A stretch of DNA of 14,119 bases from Promethearchaeota archaeon (GTDB taxonomy: Archaea; Asgardarchaeota; Lokiarchaeia; Sigynarchaeales; SOKP01). A program made the translations under genes and the position numbers. Below, one piece after another: positions 1-6,977 of the stretch (its first letter is position 1; each line of letters starts with the position of its first letter). The DNA lies in contig SDNV01000071.1 in the NCBI GenBank assembly GCA_004524515.1, positions 1-14,119 on the forward strand, in the 5' to 3' direction. Below the pieces are notes generated by a model. That model had not been told where the DNA came from, did not search any database, and worked only from the letters and a program-made list of their open reading frames with translations.

Positions 1-344
1 AAACCATTAGAAGTAATTCCATTAACGAAATTATGCTCAATCCCCATATAATATACAATTTCAGGAAGATCTCTTCTTAAAGTAGGTTCCCCACCTGTAA
101 TAGAAAGTGTGTTTATACCGATTTCAGCTAACTGATCAATTAAATATTTTACCTGATCAGTAGTCATCTCATCATTTATATAAGATTCAGGTAAATAATT
201 AACGGTACAGAACGGGCAATGTGCGTTGCATCTTAATGTAATTTCTATTTGAGCAGAATAGGGTATTTTTCTCGATGAAAAATGATTCAATAAATAATTT
301 TTTACATATTGGGTATAACTTTTTAATCTTATGCGGGGAATCAA
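1..344 (-). CDS. radical SAM domain protein (partial, C-terminus off the left edge)
   Basis: The minus strand reads an open frame from a TTG at 342-344 to the left edge. About 45 residues in is the motif RCNAHCPFC, a CxxxCxxC that ligates the radical SAM [4Fe-4S] cluster. It is followed by SITGGEP, the GGEP motif that contacts the SAM methionine, and ITSNG near the edge. These are the first strands of a radical SAM barrel; the product and the auxiliary domains are not visible, so the substrate cannot be named. An in-frame TAA lies three codons upstream of the TTG and no ATG occurs before the cysteine motif, so TTG is the likely start; other genes here also use TTG. The gene is not the same as the radical SAM gene at 5780, because its N-terminus differs. 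Domain certain, start fairly sure, function unknown. Confidence 0.85.
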   Translation of the reverse strand, partial: MIPRIRLKSYTQYVKNYLLNHFSSRKIPYSAQIEITLRCNAHCPFCTVNYLPESYINDEMTTDQVKYLIDQLAEIGINTLSITGGEPTLRRDLPEIVYYMGIEHNFVNGITSNG

Positions 345-648
345 TTCGCACCGTTAATTCTTTCAAATAGATTTATATTAATTTCCAAAAATTATAATTC
401 TTAATCGTGTAGGTATTAAAAATATAACTAAAGAAATATATAAAACTAGTTTAATAAAAACATTAAGTTTTCTTTAGGATAAATAATAAAACCATATTAT
501 TATTTAAAAAAAAGAGTTAAAAAATTACGAAACTCTTACTTCGAACTTCAAAATTGCCTAAAACTAATAAAATATTTCTTACTTTGAGATAAAAAATAAA
601 ATAAATATGTAAAATTTAATAGATGTCTAAAGTATTAAGGATTATAAC
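345..648. other. AT-rich intergenic spacer with two inverted repeats
   Basis: This spacer lies upstream of the partial radical SAM gene and downstream of the zinc-ribbon gene, both on the minus strand. I see no convincing coding frame or RNA gene in it. It holds a terminator-like hairpin at 506-537 (listed separately). It also holds a perfect 10-bp AT-only inverted repeat, 480-489 paired with 497-506, with a 7-base loop. The promoter of the radical SAM gene should lie around 360-420, but the region is too uniformly AT-rich to pick a TATA box with confidence. Confidence 0.5.
506..537 (-). terminator. hairpin plus T-tract terminator of the zinc-ribbon gene
   Basis: Read on the minus strand, AAGAGTT (537-531) pairs perfectly with AACTCTT (518-512) around a 12-base loop. 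The T residues that end the stem continue into a run of eight T (513-506). It lies about 110 bases past the stop codon of the gene at 649-1011 and points the same way. This is the layout of a bacterial intrinsic terminator; in archaea the T-tract alone is usually considered the main signal. Confidence 0.5.
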
Positions 649-1011
649 TTAAGATTCAGCACCGCATCTCTTACAAATATATTTTTTAGCATAAATTTTT
701 ATTCCACCCATCTGATGAAGTACATTAGTCTTATCCTCGACAGTGTTAAATTCTGTTGAGCCACATTTCGTGCAGACTCTTCTTCCTTCAACAGGGGGTT
801 TCTCCTTCATTTTCTCCTCTTCCTGTTGCTTTTCAACAAGTGCAGAAGGTTTTACAGTTGAAGGAGCAGGAGTGGATGCAGGGGCAGGTGCGCTTTCAGT
901 AGCAGGTTTTGGTTGAGCCATTGGGGCTTTAGTTCCCATTTCTAAGATTTTATCAAGTTTCCCATCTATTTTCTTTAACATTTCCATTACTTTTTCTTCG
1001 AATTCAGACAA
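649..1011 (-). CDS. coiled-coil and zinc-ribbon protein, function unknown
   Basis: A 120-residue protein in three parts. Residues 1-27 are charged and heptad-like (MLKKIDGKLDKIL), probably a short coiled coil for oligomerisation. Residues 28-75 are a low-complexity Pro/Ala/Lys/Glu linker, predicted disordered. Residues 77-117 form a zinc ribbon with Cys80 and Cys83 (CTKC) and Cys113 and Cys116 (CKRC) as the likely zinc ligands. Such ribbons bind nucleic acid or protein; nothing here tells which. The start is TTG, chosen because a strong GAGGAG lies 7 bases upstream and the coiled coil begins at once. It is divergent from the membrane protein at 1243 and has no operon partner. There are no membrane segments or signal peptide, so it is cytoplasmic. 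I do not recognise a named family. Confidence 0.85.
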   Translation of the reverse strand: MSEFEEKVMEMLKKIDGKLDKILEMGTKAPMAQPKPATESAPAPASTPAPSTVKPSALVEKQQEEEKMKEKPPVEGRRVCTKCGSTEFNTVEDKTNVLHQMGGIKIYAKKYICKRCGAES

Positions 1012-1018
1012 ACTTAGT

Positions 1019-1024
1019 CTCCTC
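1019..1024 (-). promoter_or_regulatory. strong Shine-Dalgarno that fixes a TTG start
   Basis: GAGGAG on the minus strand, 7 bases before the TTG of the zinc-ribbon gene. No ATG in this frame gives a comparable spacing, so this site decides the start and shows that TTG initiation is real in this genome. Confidence 0.7.
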
Positions 1025-1163
1025 TTTTTATTAAGAATTTTGTTCTAAAAAAGAAGTAATAGAATTTTTTTAAAAATTTAAGTAAAAACAAAAATAGGAT
1101 TTTTTGATGTAAATAATAAATTATAATTTAGAAAACCACAAAGAACCGCATAAAAACATTAAA

Positions 1164-1203
1164 GATATAAATATTGATAAAACTAAGTTTATTTAATATC
1201 AAT
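1164..1203 (+). promoter_or_regulatory. putative TATA box with overlapping inverted repeat
   Basis: GATATAAAT (1164-1172) resembles an archaeal TATA box and lies about 75 bases before the ATG of the membrane protein. Directly behind it are nested inverted repeats: ATTGATA (1173-1179) with TATCAAT (1197-1203), and inside it AAACT (1180-1184) with AGTTT (1186-1190). The expected transcription start, roughly 25 bases after the TATA box, falls in the right arm. This is where an operator or a 5'-leader hairpin could act. AT-rich DNA produces such repeats by chance, so this is tentative. Confidence 0.3.
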
Positions 1204-1242
1204 TTAAATGTTTAAACTAAAATAAAAAGGAGTAAAATCAAA

Positions 1243-1905
1243 ATGTTTTTAATGACTGAAGCTTCAAGAAAAGCATTTCTTGGTTTAAGAGATCTGACGA
1301 TGTTAAAATGGTATTGGATACCCCTTATGGTTATTGTAATGTATATCTATGCCAATGAAATGAAAAAAGCTAGAGAATCAGGAGACTGGAATGCTATATA
1401 TTCAGGATTGACGGTTTTTGGACTTGATTTTTTCAACGAAACATGGAATGGATGGGTTTTTGCCATTACAAACCACTCTGCATTTTGGACAACACCAGGT
1501 GATACTGCATTCCGTGTAACGGTTGGTTGGAATATTGAGATAATTTTTATGTTTTTGATAGCAGGTGTTGTCTTTTATAATATGCTAGATGAGGATAAAG
1601 ACAAAAAAATGTTTGGATTACCTAATCGCTGGGCAATGGCTATCGGATTTGCTGCATTTGCTGTGTTCATCGAATGCATATTAAACATAGGCGGTCATCT
1701 TGTATGGGAATATCCATGGTGGAATCTTTCTATTACAGGGATATGGTTGATATTTATTATTGGCTATTTCTTCTTCTTTGCGGGTGCTGTTTTGATTATT
1801 AGTATGGATCAAGATAAACATAAAAAAATTGCCTTAGCTATTATTTATGCAGTCCCAATTACAATGAATATAATAGCATTTGGCATTTTAGGTTGGGTTT
1901 ATTAA
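1243..1905 (+). CDS. orphan multi-pass membrane protein with internal repeat
   Basis: A 220-residue integral membrane protein. Hydrophobic segments lie at about 22-37, 96-114, 129-149, 162-187 and 195-218, with a weaker one near 50-75. It is rich in Trp (WYWIP at 23-27, WEYPWW at 155-160) and has Glu residues in or near membrane segments (Glu99, Glu144, Glu156). Two charged loops look alike: MLDEDKDKK (114-122) and MDQDKHKK (188-195), each after a helix with AGVV or AGAV. This suggests that a two-helix unit was duplicated. The start has AAGGAG 12 bases upstream; the second ATG (Met4) is a less likely alternative. It is a single-gene unit with its own promoter region and a terminator behind it. 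I do not recognise the family, and no transport or catalytic motif is evident. Confidence 0.85.
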   Translation: MFLMTEASRKAFLGLRDLTMLKWYWIPLMVIVMYIYANEMKKARESGDWNAIYSGLTVFGLDFFNETWNGWVFAITNHSAFWTTPGDTAFRVTVGWNIEIIFMFLIAGVVFYNMLDEDKDKKMFGLPNRWAMAIGFAAFAVFIECILNIGGHLVWEYPWWNLSITGIWLIFIIGYFFFFAGAVLIISMDQDKHKKIALAIIYAVPITMNIIAFGILGWVY

Positions 1906-1935
1906 TTGTAAGTTTAAAAATTAAAAAATTTAAAT

Positions 1936-1978
1936 GCTGAATTTCTTTTATTCAGCTTTATTATTTTTTCTTTTTTTT
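1936..1978 (+). terminator. intrinsic-type terminator of the membrane protein gene
   Basis: GCTGAAT (1936-1942) pairs perfectly with ATTCAGC (1950-1956) around a 7-base loop. A T-rich run follows (1957-1978), ending in eight T. It lies 30 bases past the stop codon of the gene at 1243-1905 and is the clearest terminator in the window. Confidence 0.75.
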
Positions 1979-2066
1979 AAATGTGAAGATATACAAAAAA
2001 AACTTAAGTATAGCATCTAAATAATTACTATTAATAAAAAATTTTCCAAAATATTAGTGTTAAAGA

Positions 2067-3230
2067 ATGATGCCTAAATCAGATTATAAATTTCCAGTAG
2101 GTTATTATGAATTTCATAAACATCCAAATATAAATTATCAACTTAATAGACTAGTGACTAATGGAGGACTATTCGAAGAAGTAAAAGAATTAGGACCTAA
2201 AATAAAAGATTTTGACGATTGGAAACGAGAATTAATTGCTTTAGCCGATAATGCATTATCAGAGGATCGAATATTAAACGCTGCCGTATATTATAGAGCT
2301 GCTGAATTTTTCGTTTCTCCAAATGATCCTGACAAACATATTCTTTATGAGAAATTTGTTGACTTAATTTATCAAGTCTATGAAGATTTGACAAGAAGAA
2401 AAGTAAAAATACCATATGAAAATTCTTATCTTCCAGGATATCATTTTAAGAATGATGAAGCTAAAGGAACGGTAGTAATTTTTGGTGGATATGATTCTCT
2501 TATAGAAGAGTTTTATAAATCTTATTCTTATATTAATGAAATGGGTTATGAAGTGATAGTATTTGAAGGTCCTGGTCAAGGTGCGGCTTTGAAAAAAAAT
2601 AAATTAGCCATGACTCATGAATGGGAAAAGCCAGTCAAAGCAGTTTTGGACCACTTCAAACTTAACGATGTTATATTAATAGGGATCTCATTAGGAGGAT
2701 ATTTAAGTCTTCGTGCGACCGCATTTGAACCAAGAATTTCGAAAGTTATTGCTTTTGGAATGATATATGATTTTTTTCAAGTCCTATTATATGCAGGAGG
2801 TCCTAAAATACGGGAAATGGCTGAAAAACTTTTGGATTCTAATCAAGTAGACCTCTTCAACAAAATTATGCAAAAAAGAATGAAATCAGACTTACTTGTG
2901 AACTGGGGTGTTAATCAGGGTATGTATGTATTTGGAGTGAAGTCACCTTTCGAATATATTAAAAAAGCAAGATTATTTTCCACAGCGAATATTTCTGATA
3001 AAATAACTTGTGATGTATTATTATTAGCAGGAACTAAAGATCATTTTATTCCATTAGAAATGTTTTATAAACAAATTGAAGCTTTAAAAAATGTTCGATC
3101 TCTTACGGCGAGATTGTTTACGGAACAAGAAAATGCAGCAAGTCATTGTCAAATGGATAATTTTAAACTGGCTTTGGATGTTATTTTAAATTGGATTGAA
3201 CAGATCGATAATCGTGATAAAAAACTCTAG
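2067..3230 (+). CDS. alpha/beta hydrolase of the FrsA/DUF1100-like esterase group
   Basis: A 387-residue serine hydrolase, probably cytoplasmic, with no signal peptide. Residues 1-120 are a helical cap-like region (FDDWKRELIALAD, then AAVYYRAAEFF). Residues 133-376 carry the alpha/beta-hydrolase core. VVIFGGYDS (136-144) is a likely oxyanion-hole strand. GISLGG (206-211) is the nucleophile elbow with Ser208. AGTKDHFIP (321-329) supplies Asp325, and ASHCQ (358-362) supplies His360. Helical cap, elbow and a final H-C-Q are typical of the FrsA (DUF1100) and 2,6-dihydropseudooxynicotine-hydrolase-like group, which cleaves esters, amides or C-C bonds. All three catalytic residues are present, so it should be active, but the substrate is unknown. 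Two ATG codons are adjacent (2067, 2070) and there is no clear Shine-Dalgarno. It converges on the gene at 3300. Confidence 0.85.
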   Translation: MMPKSDYKFPVGYYEFHKHPNINYQLNRLVTNGGLFEEVKELGPKIKDFDDWKRELIALADNALSEDRILNAAVYYRAAEFFVSPNDPDKHILYEKFVDLIYQVYEDLTRRKVKIPYENSYLPGYHFKNDEAKGTVVIFGGYDSLIEEFYKSYSYINEMGYEVIVFEGPGQGAALKKNKLAMTHEWEKPVKAVLDHFKLNDVILIGISLGGYLSLRATAFEPRISKVIAFGMIYDFFQVLLYAGGPKIREMAEKLLDSNQVDLFNKIMQKRMKSDLLVNWGVNQGMYVFGVKSPFEYIKKARLFSTANISDKITCDVLLLAGTKDHFIPLEMFYKQIEALKNVRSLTARLFTEQENAASHCQMDNFKLALDVILNWIEQIDNRDKKL

Positions 3231-3265
3231 AAATAATGGGATTTATTTTAAATATAATGCTGGAT

Positions 3266-3290
3266 AAAAAATAATCAATTTTTCTTGATT
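3266..3290 (-). terminator. terminator between convergent genes
   Basis: On the minus strand, AATCAA (3290-3285) pairs with TTGATT (3278-3273) around a 6-base loop. One A and six T (3271-3266) follow. It begins 10 bases past the stop codon of the GTPase-YqgF gene. On the plus strand the same hairpin is followed only by a short T-run, so it may weakly serve the hydrolase gene too. Confidence 0.5.
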
Positions 3291-3299
3291 TTAAATACC

Positions 3300-5630
3300 T
3301 TAATTTTTTTGTTTAACAGGGGTTAAAATTTCAAAAAATTCTTTTTTTACCTTGACATTCCCTTGAAATTTAATAATAATTTTATTACCTGTTAGTGTTT
3401 CCGCAAAAATACTCTTGAAATTAGTTCCAAACCTTGAAAATGAGACGATTTCGCCATCTTTAAGATTCGTGTCTAATTTTGAAGAATCTTTTACCCTTAA
3501 AAACATACCTGGTTTAAGATCAGTCAAGCTATTAATATTATGAATGCTGGAAAAAGAATAAGATCCTGCATAGTTTTCGATAATATAGTCGAATAATTGC
3601 TTGAGAGGTTTTTTTTTAATTTGAATAAATTCTCCTTTTAATCCTCTTTTCGCTATAAGCAATGCTGCAATTGCGTGATCAACAAATCCTTTTGTCTGAA
3701 CTTCACTTACTAATTTTCCTTGCTGTAAATGAAACAATGCCTCTTTTGTGGTTTTAAATTCATCTATAAGATAAATTTCGGGAGGTGAAAAATCAATGAT
3801 TCTTTGATTTTTAATAGTTTCAGCTCTATCTTTAGCGGAACCTAGATCTGTTATAACACATGTATTGTTTTCACAGGGAATGTCAAAATATTCAATAAAA
3901 AAATCGATGATAAAATTAGCTCCAGGTCCGTTTCCTATGAAAATTTTGTTGATTAATTCTTTTCGTTCTCTTAGGAATAGGTCCATTTCCTTGGCAACTT
4001 GTTTTTTTAGAACATTATGAGCTCTTTGATCTTCAATACTTCGTTTTAAATTAACATACCATAAAGAAGGGAGTTCTCCTCTTTCAATCAATGAAAAACC
4101 ATAGTGTCTTGTCCCAGGATCCACTGAAAGGATTATTTCACCTTGATCGAATCTAAATAAATTAATATCTGCCCTTCCTTTAGAAATTTTCATTAATGAA
4201 TTAAAAAATTCTTCAAAATCTTCATTTTTAATTTGAAGAAAAAAAACATCTGCTTGAGATTGATATAGCACTTCTATTTCATACTTTTCAATTAGAGAAT
4301 AGACATCATGATAATTCTCAACTTTAATAATTACATCTTGATGTGGTACGATTTTAATTAGTTTAATTTTTTCAATTGCTTTTGCGATGGCTTGTGCGAT
4401 ATCATCTTCATTTTTTCCAGAATAAATATCAACATGAAGACCATCTATATTAAAGGCCTCATACGCTGCAGATGCCCCAAGAATATCATATAACTTTTGT
4501 AGTTGTTGATTTTCTCTTGAAACTGTTAAAATTTTTCTACATCTAGGTACTATTCTAACCGAAGCAGACTTATATTTAGCCTGACTAATTTTGTTAATGG
4601 TGATAATTCCTTTTATTTTTGAACCAATTACTTTGAATTCTATTAATGTTTCTAACTGATCTTTTATAAAATCAAATTGTACATCCCCTTGTACTAATAT
4701 ATTAATATTTGTTTTCTCCACATAAAAATCAAAAGAAGGAATAAGTTTTTTTAGATTTGTTAAGGCATCAAGTGCGATATTAAATTTTTCCTTATCTTCA
4801 ATTGAAATATAAAATTCTTTTCGGGGTTGAATCTCGGATAGTAGTCCCTCTATTTTAGGAGAAATGAATTTTCCTCTAAAATATTTTGCACCCAAATCAA
4901 AAGTTGATTTGATATTTAAGGAAATTTGGACGATATCCCCTTCATAAGCATCTTTGATTGGAGTGCCTTTTAGAGAGAAAATATATCTTATTTTAACTTT
5001 CTCAGTAATCCATTTTGATTCCATTTTTCCAGAGAGAATTCCCACATTCAGAACTTCTCCTATTCCTTTTTTGGCTTCATATCCCAGTACTATGAATGAA
5101 AGTTCAGATTCAAGTTTATCTCTACTCTTGATATAGAGAGAAATTCTTTTAATTAAGTCTTCAATACCAAAATTCTTTTTAGAAGATGTTTCAATAACTG
5201 GAATTAATATATTACCCAATTTATTTAATTCCTTATAGATTTTATTTGTATTTGCGGAGGGTAAATCCATTTTTGTAGCTGCGATGATTATAGGAAGATT
5301 TTTTTTAAGCGCTTCTTCATAAAGCCAATAGGTTCTTGCTTGAAATCCTTCACTTCCAGAAATTACAAGCAATAAAAGGTCTGCAAATTCTAACCCTAAT
5401 GCAATACCTCCCCTAAAATCGGCATGTCCAGGACTATCTAAGAAATTTAATAAAATATTTGATTTTTTTAATAAAAATTGAATTACTTTAAGATTAACAG
5501 TAGTCCCATGTGCCAACTCATAATCTAAAATGTCTGGGAATTTGCCAACAATAACCTCAATCAAAGAAGATTTACCATGTTGCGCATGACCTGCCACAAG
5601 AACGTTAAGAACTCTATACTTATTTTCCAT
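3300..5630 (-). CDS. translational-type GTPase fused to a YqgF/RuvX-like RNase H-fold domain
   Basis: A 776-residue multidomain protein. Residues 1-170 are a translation-factor GTPase: P-loop GHAQHGKS (14-21), switch Thr43/Thr44, DSPGH (65-69) with the catalytic-type His, TKMD (119-122, usually NKxD) and TSS (148-150). Residues 175-260 look like a beta-barrel domain II. Residues 272-345 resemble EF-G/LepA domain III (ALDALTNLKKLIPSF, then ILVQGDV). Residues 350-495 are unassigned. Residues 498-665 match YqgF/RuvX: SVDPGTR (502-508), IGNGPG (565-570), IDEFKTTKEA (622-631) like the family's DERxTTxxA, and DHAIAALLIA (651-660). Likely acidic metal ligands are Asp504, Glu624 and Asp651. Residues 700-770 form a small beta domain. 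In bacteria YqgF takes part in 16S rRNA maturation, so a ribosome- or RNA-linked role is inferred. ATG start without Shine-Dalgarno; monocistronic. Confidence 0.85.
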   Translation of the reverse strand: MENKYRVLNVLVAGHAQHGKSSLIEVIVGKFPDILDYELAHGTTVNLKVIQFLLKKSNILLNFLDSPGHADFRGGIALGLEFADLLLLVISGSEGFQARTYWLYEEALKKNLPIIIAATKMDLPSANTNKIYKELNKLGNILIPVIETSSKKNFGIEDLIKRISLYIKSRDKLESELSFIVLGYEAKKGIGEVLNVGILSGKMESKWITEKVKIRYIFSLKGTPIKDAYEGDIVQISLNIKSTFDLGAKYFRGKFISPKIEGLLSEIQPRKEFYISIEDKEKFNIALDALTNLKKLIPSFDFYVEKTNINILVQGDVQFDFIKDQLETLIEFKVIGSKIKGIITINKISQAKYKSASVRIVPRCRKILTVSRENQQLQKLYDILGASAAYEAFNIDGLHVDIYSGKNEDDIAQAIAKAIEKIKLIKIVPHQDVIIKVENYHDVYSLIEKYEIEVLYQSQADVFFLQIKNEDFEEFFNSLMKISKGRADINLFRFDQGEIILSVDPGTRHYGFSLIERGELPSLWYVNLKRSIEDQRAHNVLKKQVAKEMDLFLRERKELINKIFIGNGPGANFIIDFFIEYFDIPCENNTCVITDLGSAKDRAETIKNQRIIDFSPPEIYLIDEFKTTKEALFHLQQGKLVSEVQTKGFVDHAIAALLIAKRGLKGEFIQIKKKPLKQLFDYIIENYAGSYSFSSIHNINSLTDLKPGMFLRVKDSSKLDTNLKDGEIVSFSRFGTNFKSIFAETLTGNKIIIKFQGNVKVKKEFFEILTPVKQKN

Positions 5631-5779
5631 TCTAAGTATTAAAATTAATAATAAAATCTAAAAATATGTAATAATGAGATTTGCAAATGATATAAAAAAT
5701 TATAAAGGTTATCTTACAATTTCAGATATAATAATCTTTTTTTAGAAATTGAAAATAGTGGATAAAGGAGTTAATTAGA

Positions 5780-6895
5780 ATGCCATTTGAGAAAATTAGT
5801 AATTTACCTAGAGCCGTAACCCTCCAATTAACAGAGTCATGTAATCTTCGGTGTAAAATGTGTTATTATTGGGGTGAAACTGGCACTTATTCAAATGCTA
5901 ACATTGGGAGAAAACCTGAAGCACTTGATTTTGAATTATTGGAGAAAGTAATAGATTATTTATCCCCTGCTAAACCTTTTTATAGTCTTTTTGGAGGAGA
6001 ACCTCTCTTGTATCCTCAATTAGAAGAATTGATTCTTAAAGTAAAAGGTTTAGGGTCTGTTATAGACACTCCGACTAATGGAACATTGTTATCAGAACAT
6101 GCAGCTATGTTAGTAAAAACAGGTTTTGATTCAGTAAGGATTTCTATTGATGGACCTCGGGAAATAAATGATATTCAAAGAGGTAAGGGCAGTTATGATA
6201 AAGCAATGACGGGTATTGAAAGCCTTTATCAAGAAAAATTAAGAACTGGAACCCGTACTCCTTTTATTGATGTGATATATACCATAACTCCTTTAAATTA
6301 TCTCTCAATAGAACAATTCTTTCTTAAAGAAGTTAATCTTTCGGCTATTGATAGAATCTCAATCCAAATGGAAAATTTTCTAACAATTGAAATGGGGGAA
6401 TTATATTCTCAATTTCTTAAGTCCGAGTTCGATCTTACTAGCGAAAGATATTGGCGAGGATTATTGCGTTCTCCCAAAGAATTCAAAGGAATGGATGTGG
6501 ATGAATTGGCAACTCAGGTGATAAAGGTTAGTAAAAATTTGAGTTCGCTTGGAAAGACGATCATGCTATTGCCTCCAACCTTTTCTCAAGAAAATCTGTC
6601 TGCTTATCTCAAAGCCGAATGGAGTAAGATGACCGATCAGTATCATACTTGTTTAGTACCTTGGCTCGGGGTTGATATTACTGCCACCGGAGATTTAGCT
6701 CCTTGCCATGTGTATTATGATCTTGTCATGGGCAATCTGCATGAACAGAGTTTTGAAGAAATATGGAATGGAGAAAAATATCAGAGATTTCGAGAATATA
6801 TGTTGCAACATAAATTTATGTCAATATGCCCCGGATGTTGTATATTATATTTAGCAGGAAAGAAAAAAAGAAAAAGAGAGAAAAAAAGCGTTTAA
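5780..6895 (+). CDS. radical SAM protein with SPASM/twitch-like C-terminus
   Basis: A 371-residue radical SAM enzyme. CNLRCKMC (21-28) gives Cys21, Cys25 and Cys28 for the [4Fe-4S] cluster. FGGEP (71-75), TNG (99-101) and ISIDGP (121-126) are the usual barrel motifs. The C-terminus has Cys291, then G304 and Cys309 in the C-x12-G-x4-C pattern that begins SPASM domains, the typical GNLHEQSFEEIWN (318-330), and CPGCC (350-354). The later SPASM cysteines are missing, so it probably holds one auxiliary cluster (twitch) rather than two. A very basic tail (361-371) may touch nucleic acid or membrane. Relatives modify peptides, proteins or small molecules; the substrate is unknown, and no small precursor peptide gene was seen nearby. 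The ATG has AAAGGAG upstream. A methyltransferase follows 82 bases later on the same strand. Confidence 0.88.
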   Translation: MPFEKISNLPRAVTLQLTESCNLRCKMCYYWGETGTYSNANIGRKPEALDFELLEKVIDYLSPAKPFYSLFGGEPLLYPQLEELILKVKGLGSVIDTPTNGTLLSEHAAMLVKTGFDSVRISIDGPREINDIQRGKGSYDKAMTGIESLYQEKLRTGTRTPFIDVIYTITPLNYLSIEQFFLKEVNLSAIDRISIQMENFLTIEMGELYSQFLKSEFDLTSERYWRGLLRSPKEFKGMDVDELATQVIKVSKNLSSLGKTIMLLPPTFSQENLSAYLKAEWSKMTDQYHTCLVPWLGVDITATGDLAPCHVYYDLVMGNLHEQSFEEIWNGEKYQRFREYMLQHKFMSICPGCCILYLAGKKKRKREKKSV

Positions 6896-6977
6896 TAAAG
6901 TTTTCATTTTCTTATTATTCATTAAATTGGTTTCTTTAAAAACTAAAATTTAATTCTTAAAGTAAATATTTTGTATT

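Noticed and set aside
480..506. AT-only 10-bp inverted repeat as a terminator
   Set aside because: On the minus strand the T-run precedes rather than follows it, and pure A/T repeats of this size arise easily in such DNA.
2197..2579. Short open frames antisense to the alpha/beta hydrolase
   Set aside because: They lie wholly inside a well-supported gene, have low-complexity composition and show no domain or start signal.
3300..5630. Calling the GTPase SelB, EF-G or IF-2
   Set aside because: The GTPase domain is generic for the translation-factor class, and the YqgF-like C-terminal part is found in none of these.
5631..5779. A shared divergent promoter with a regulatory element
   Set aside because: TATA-like strings occur in both directions, but none has a clear position relative to both starts, and no repeat stands out.
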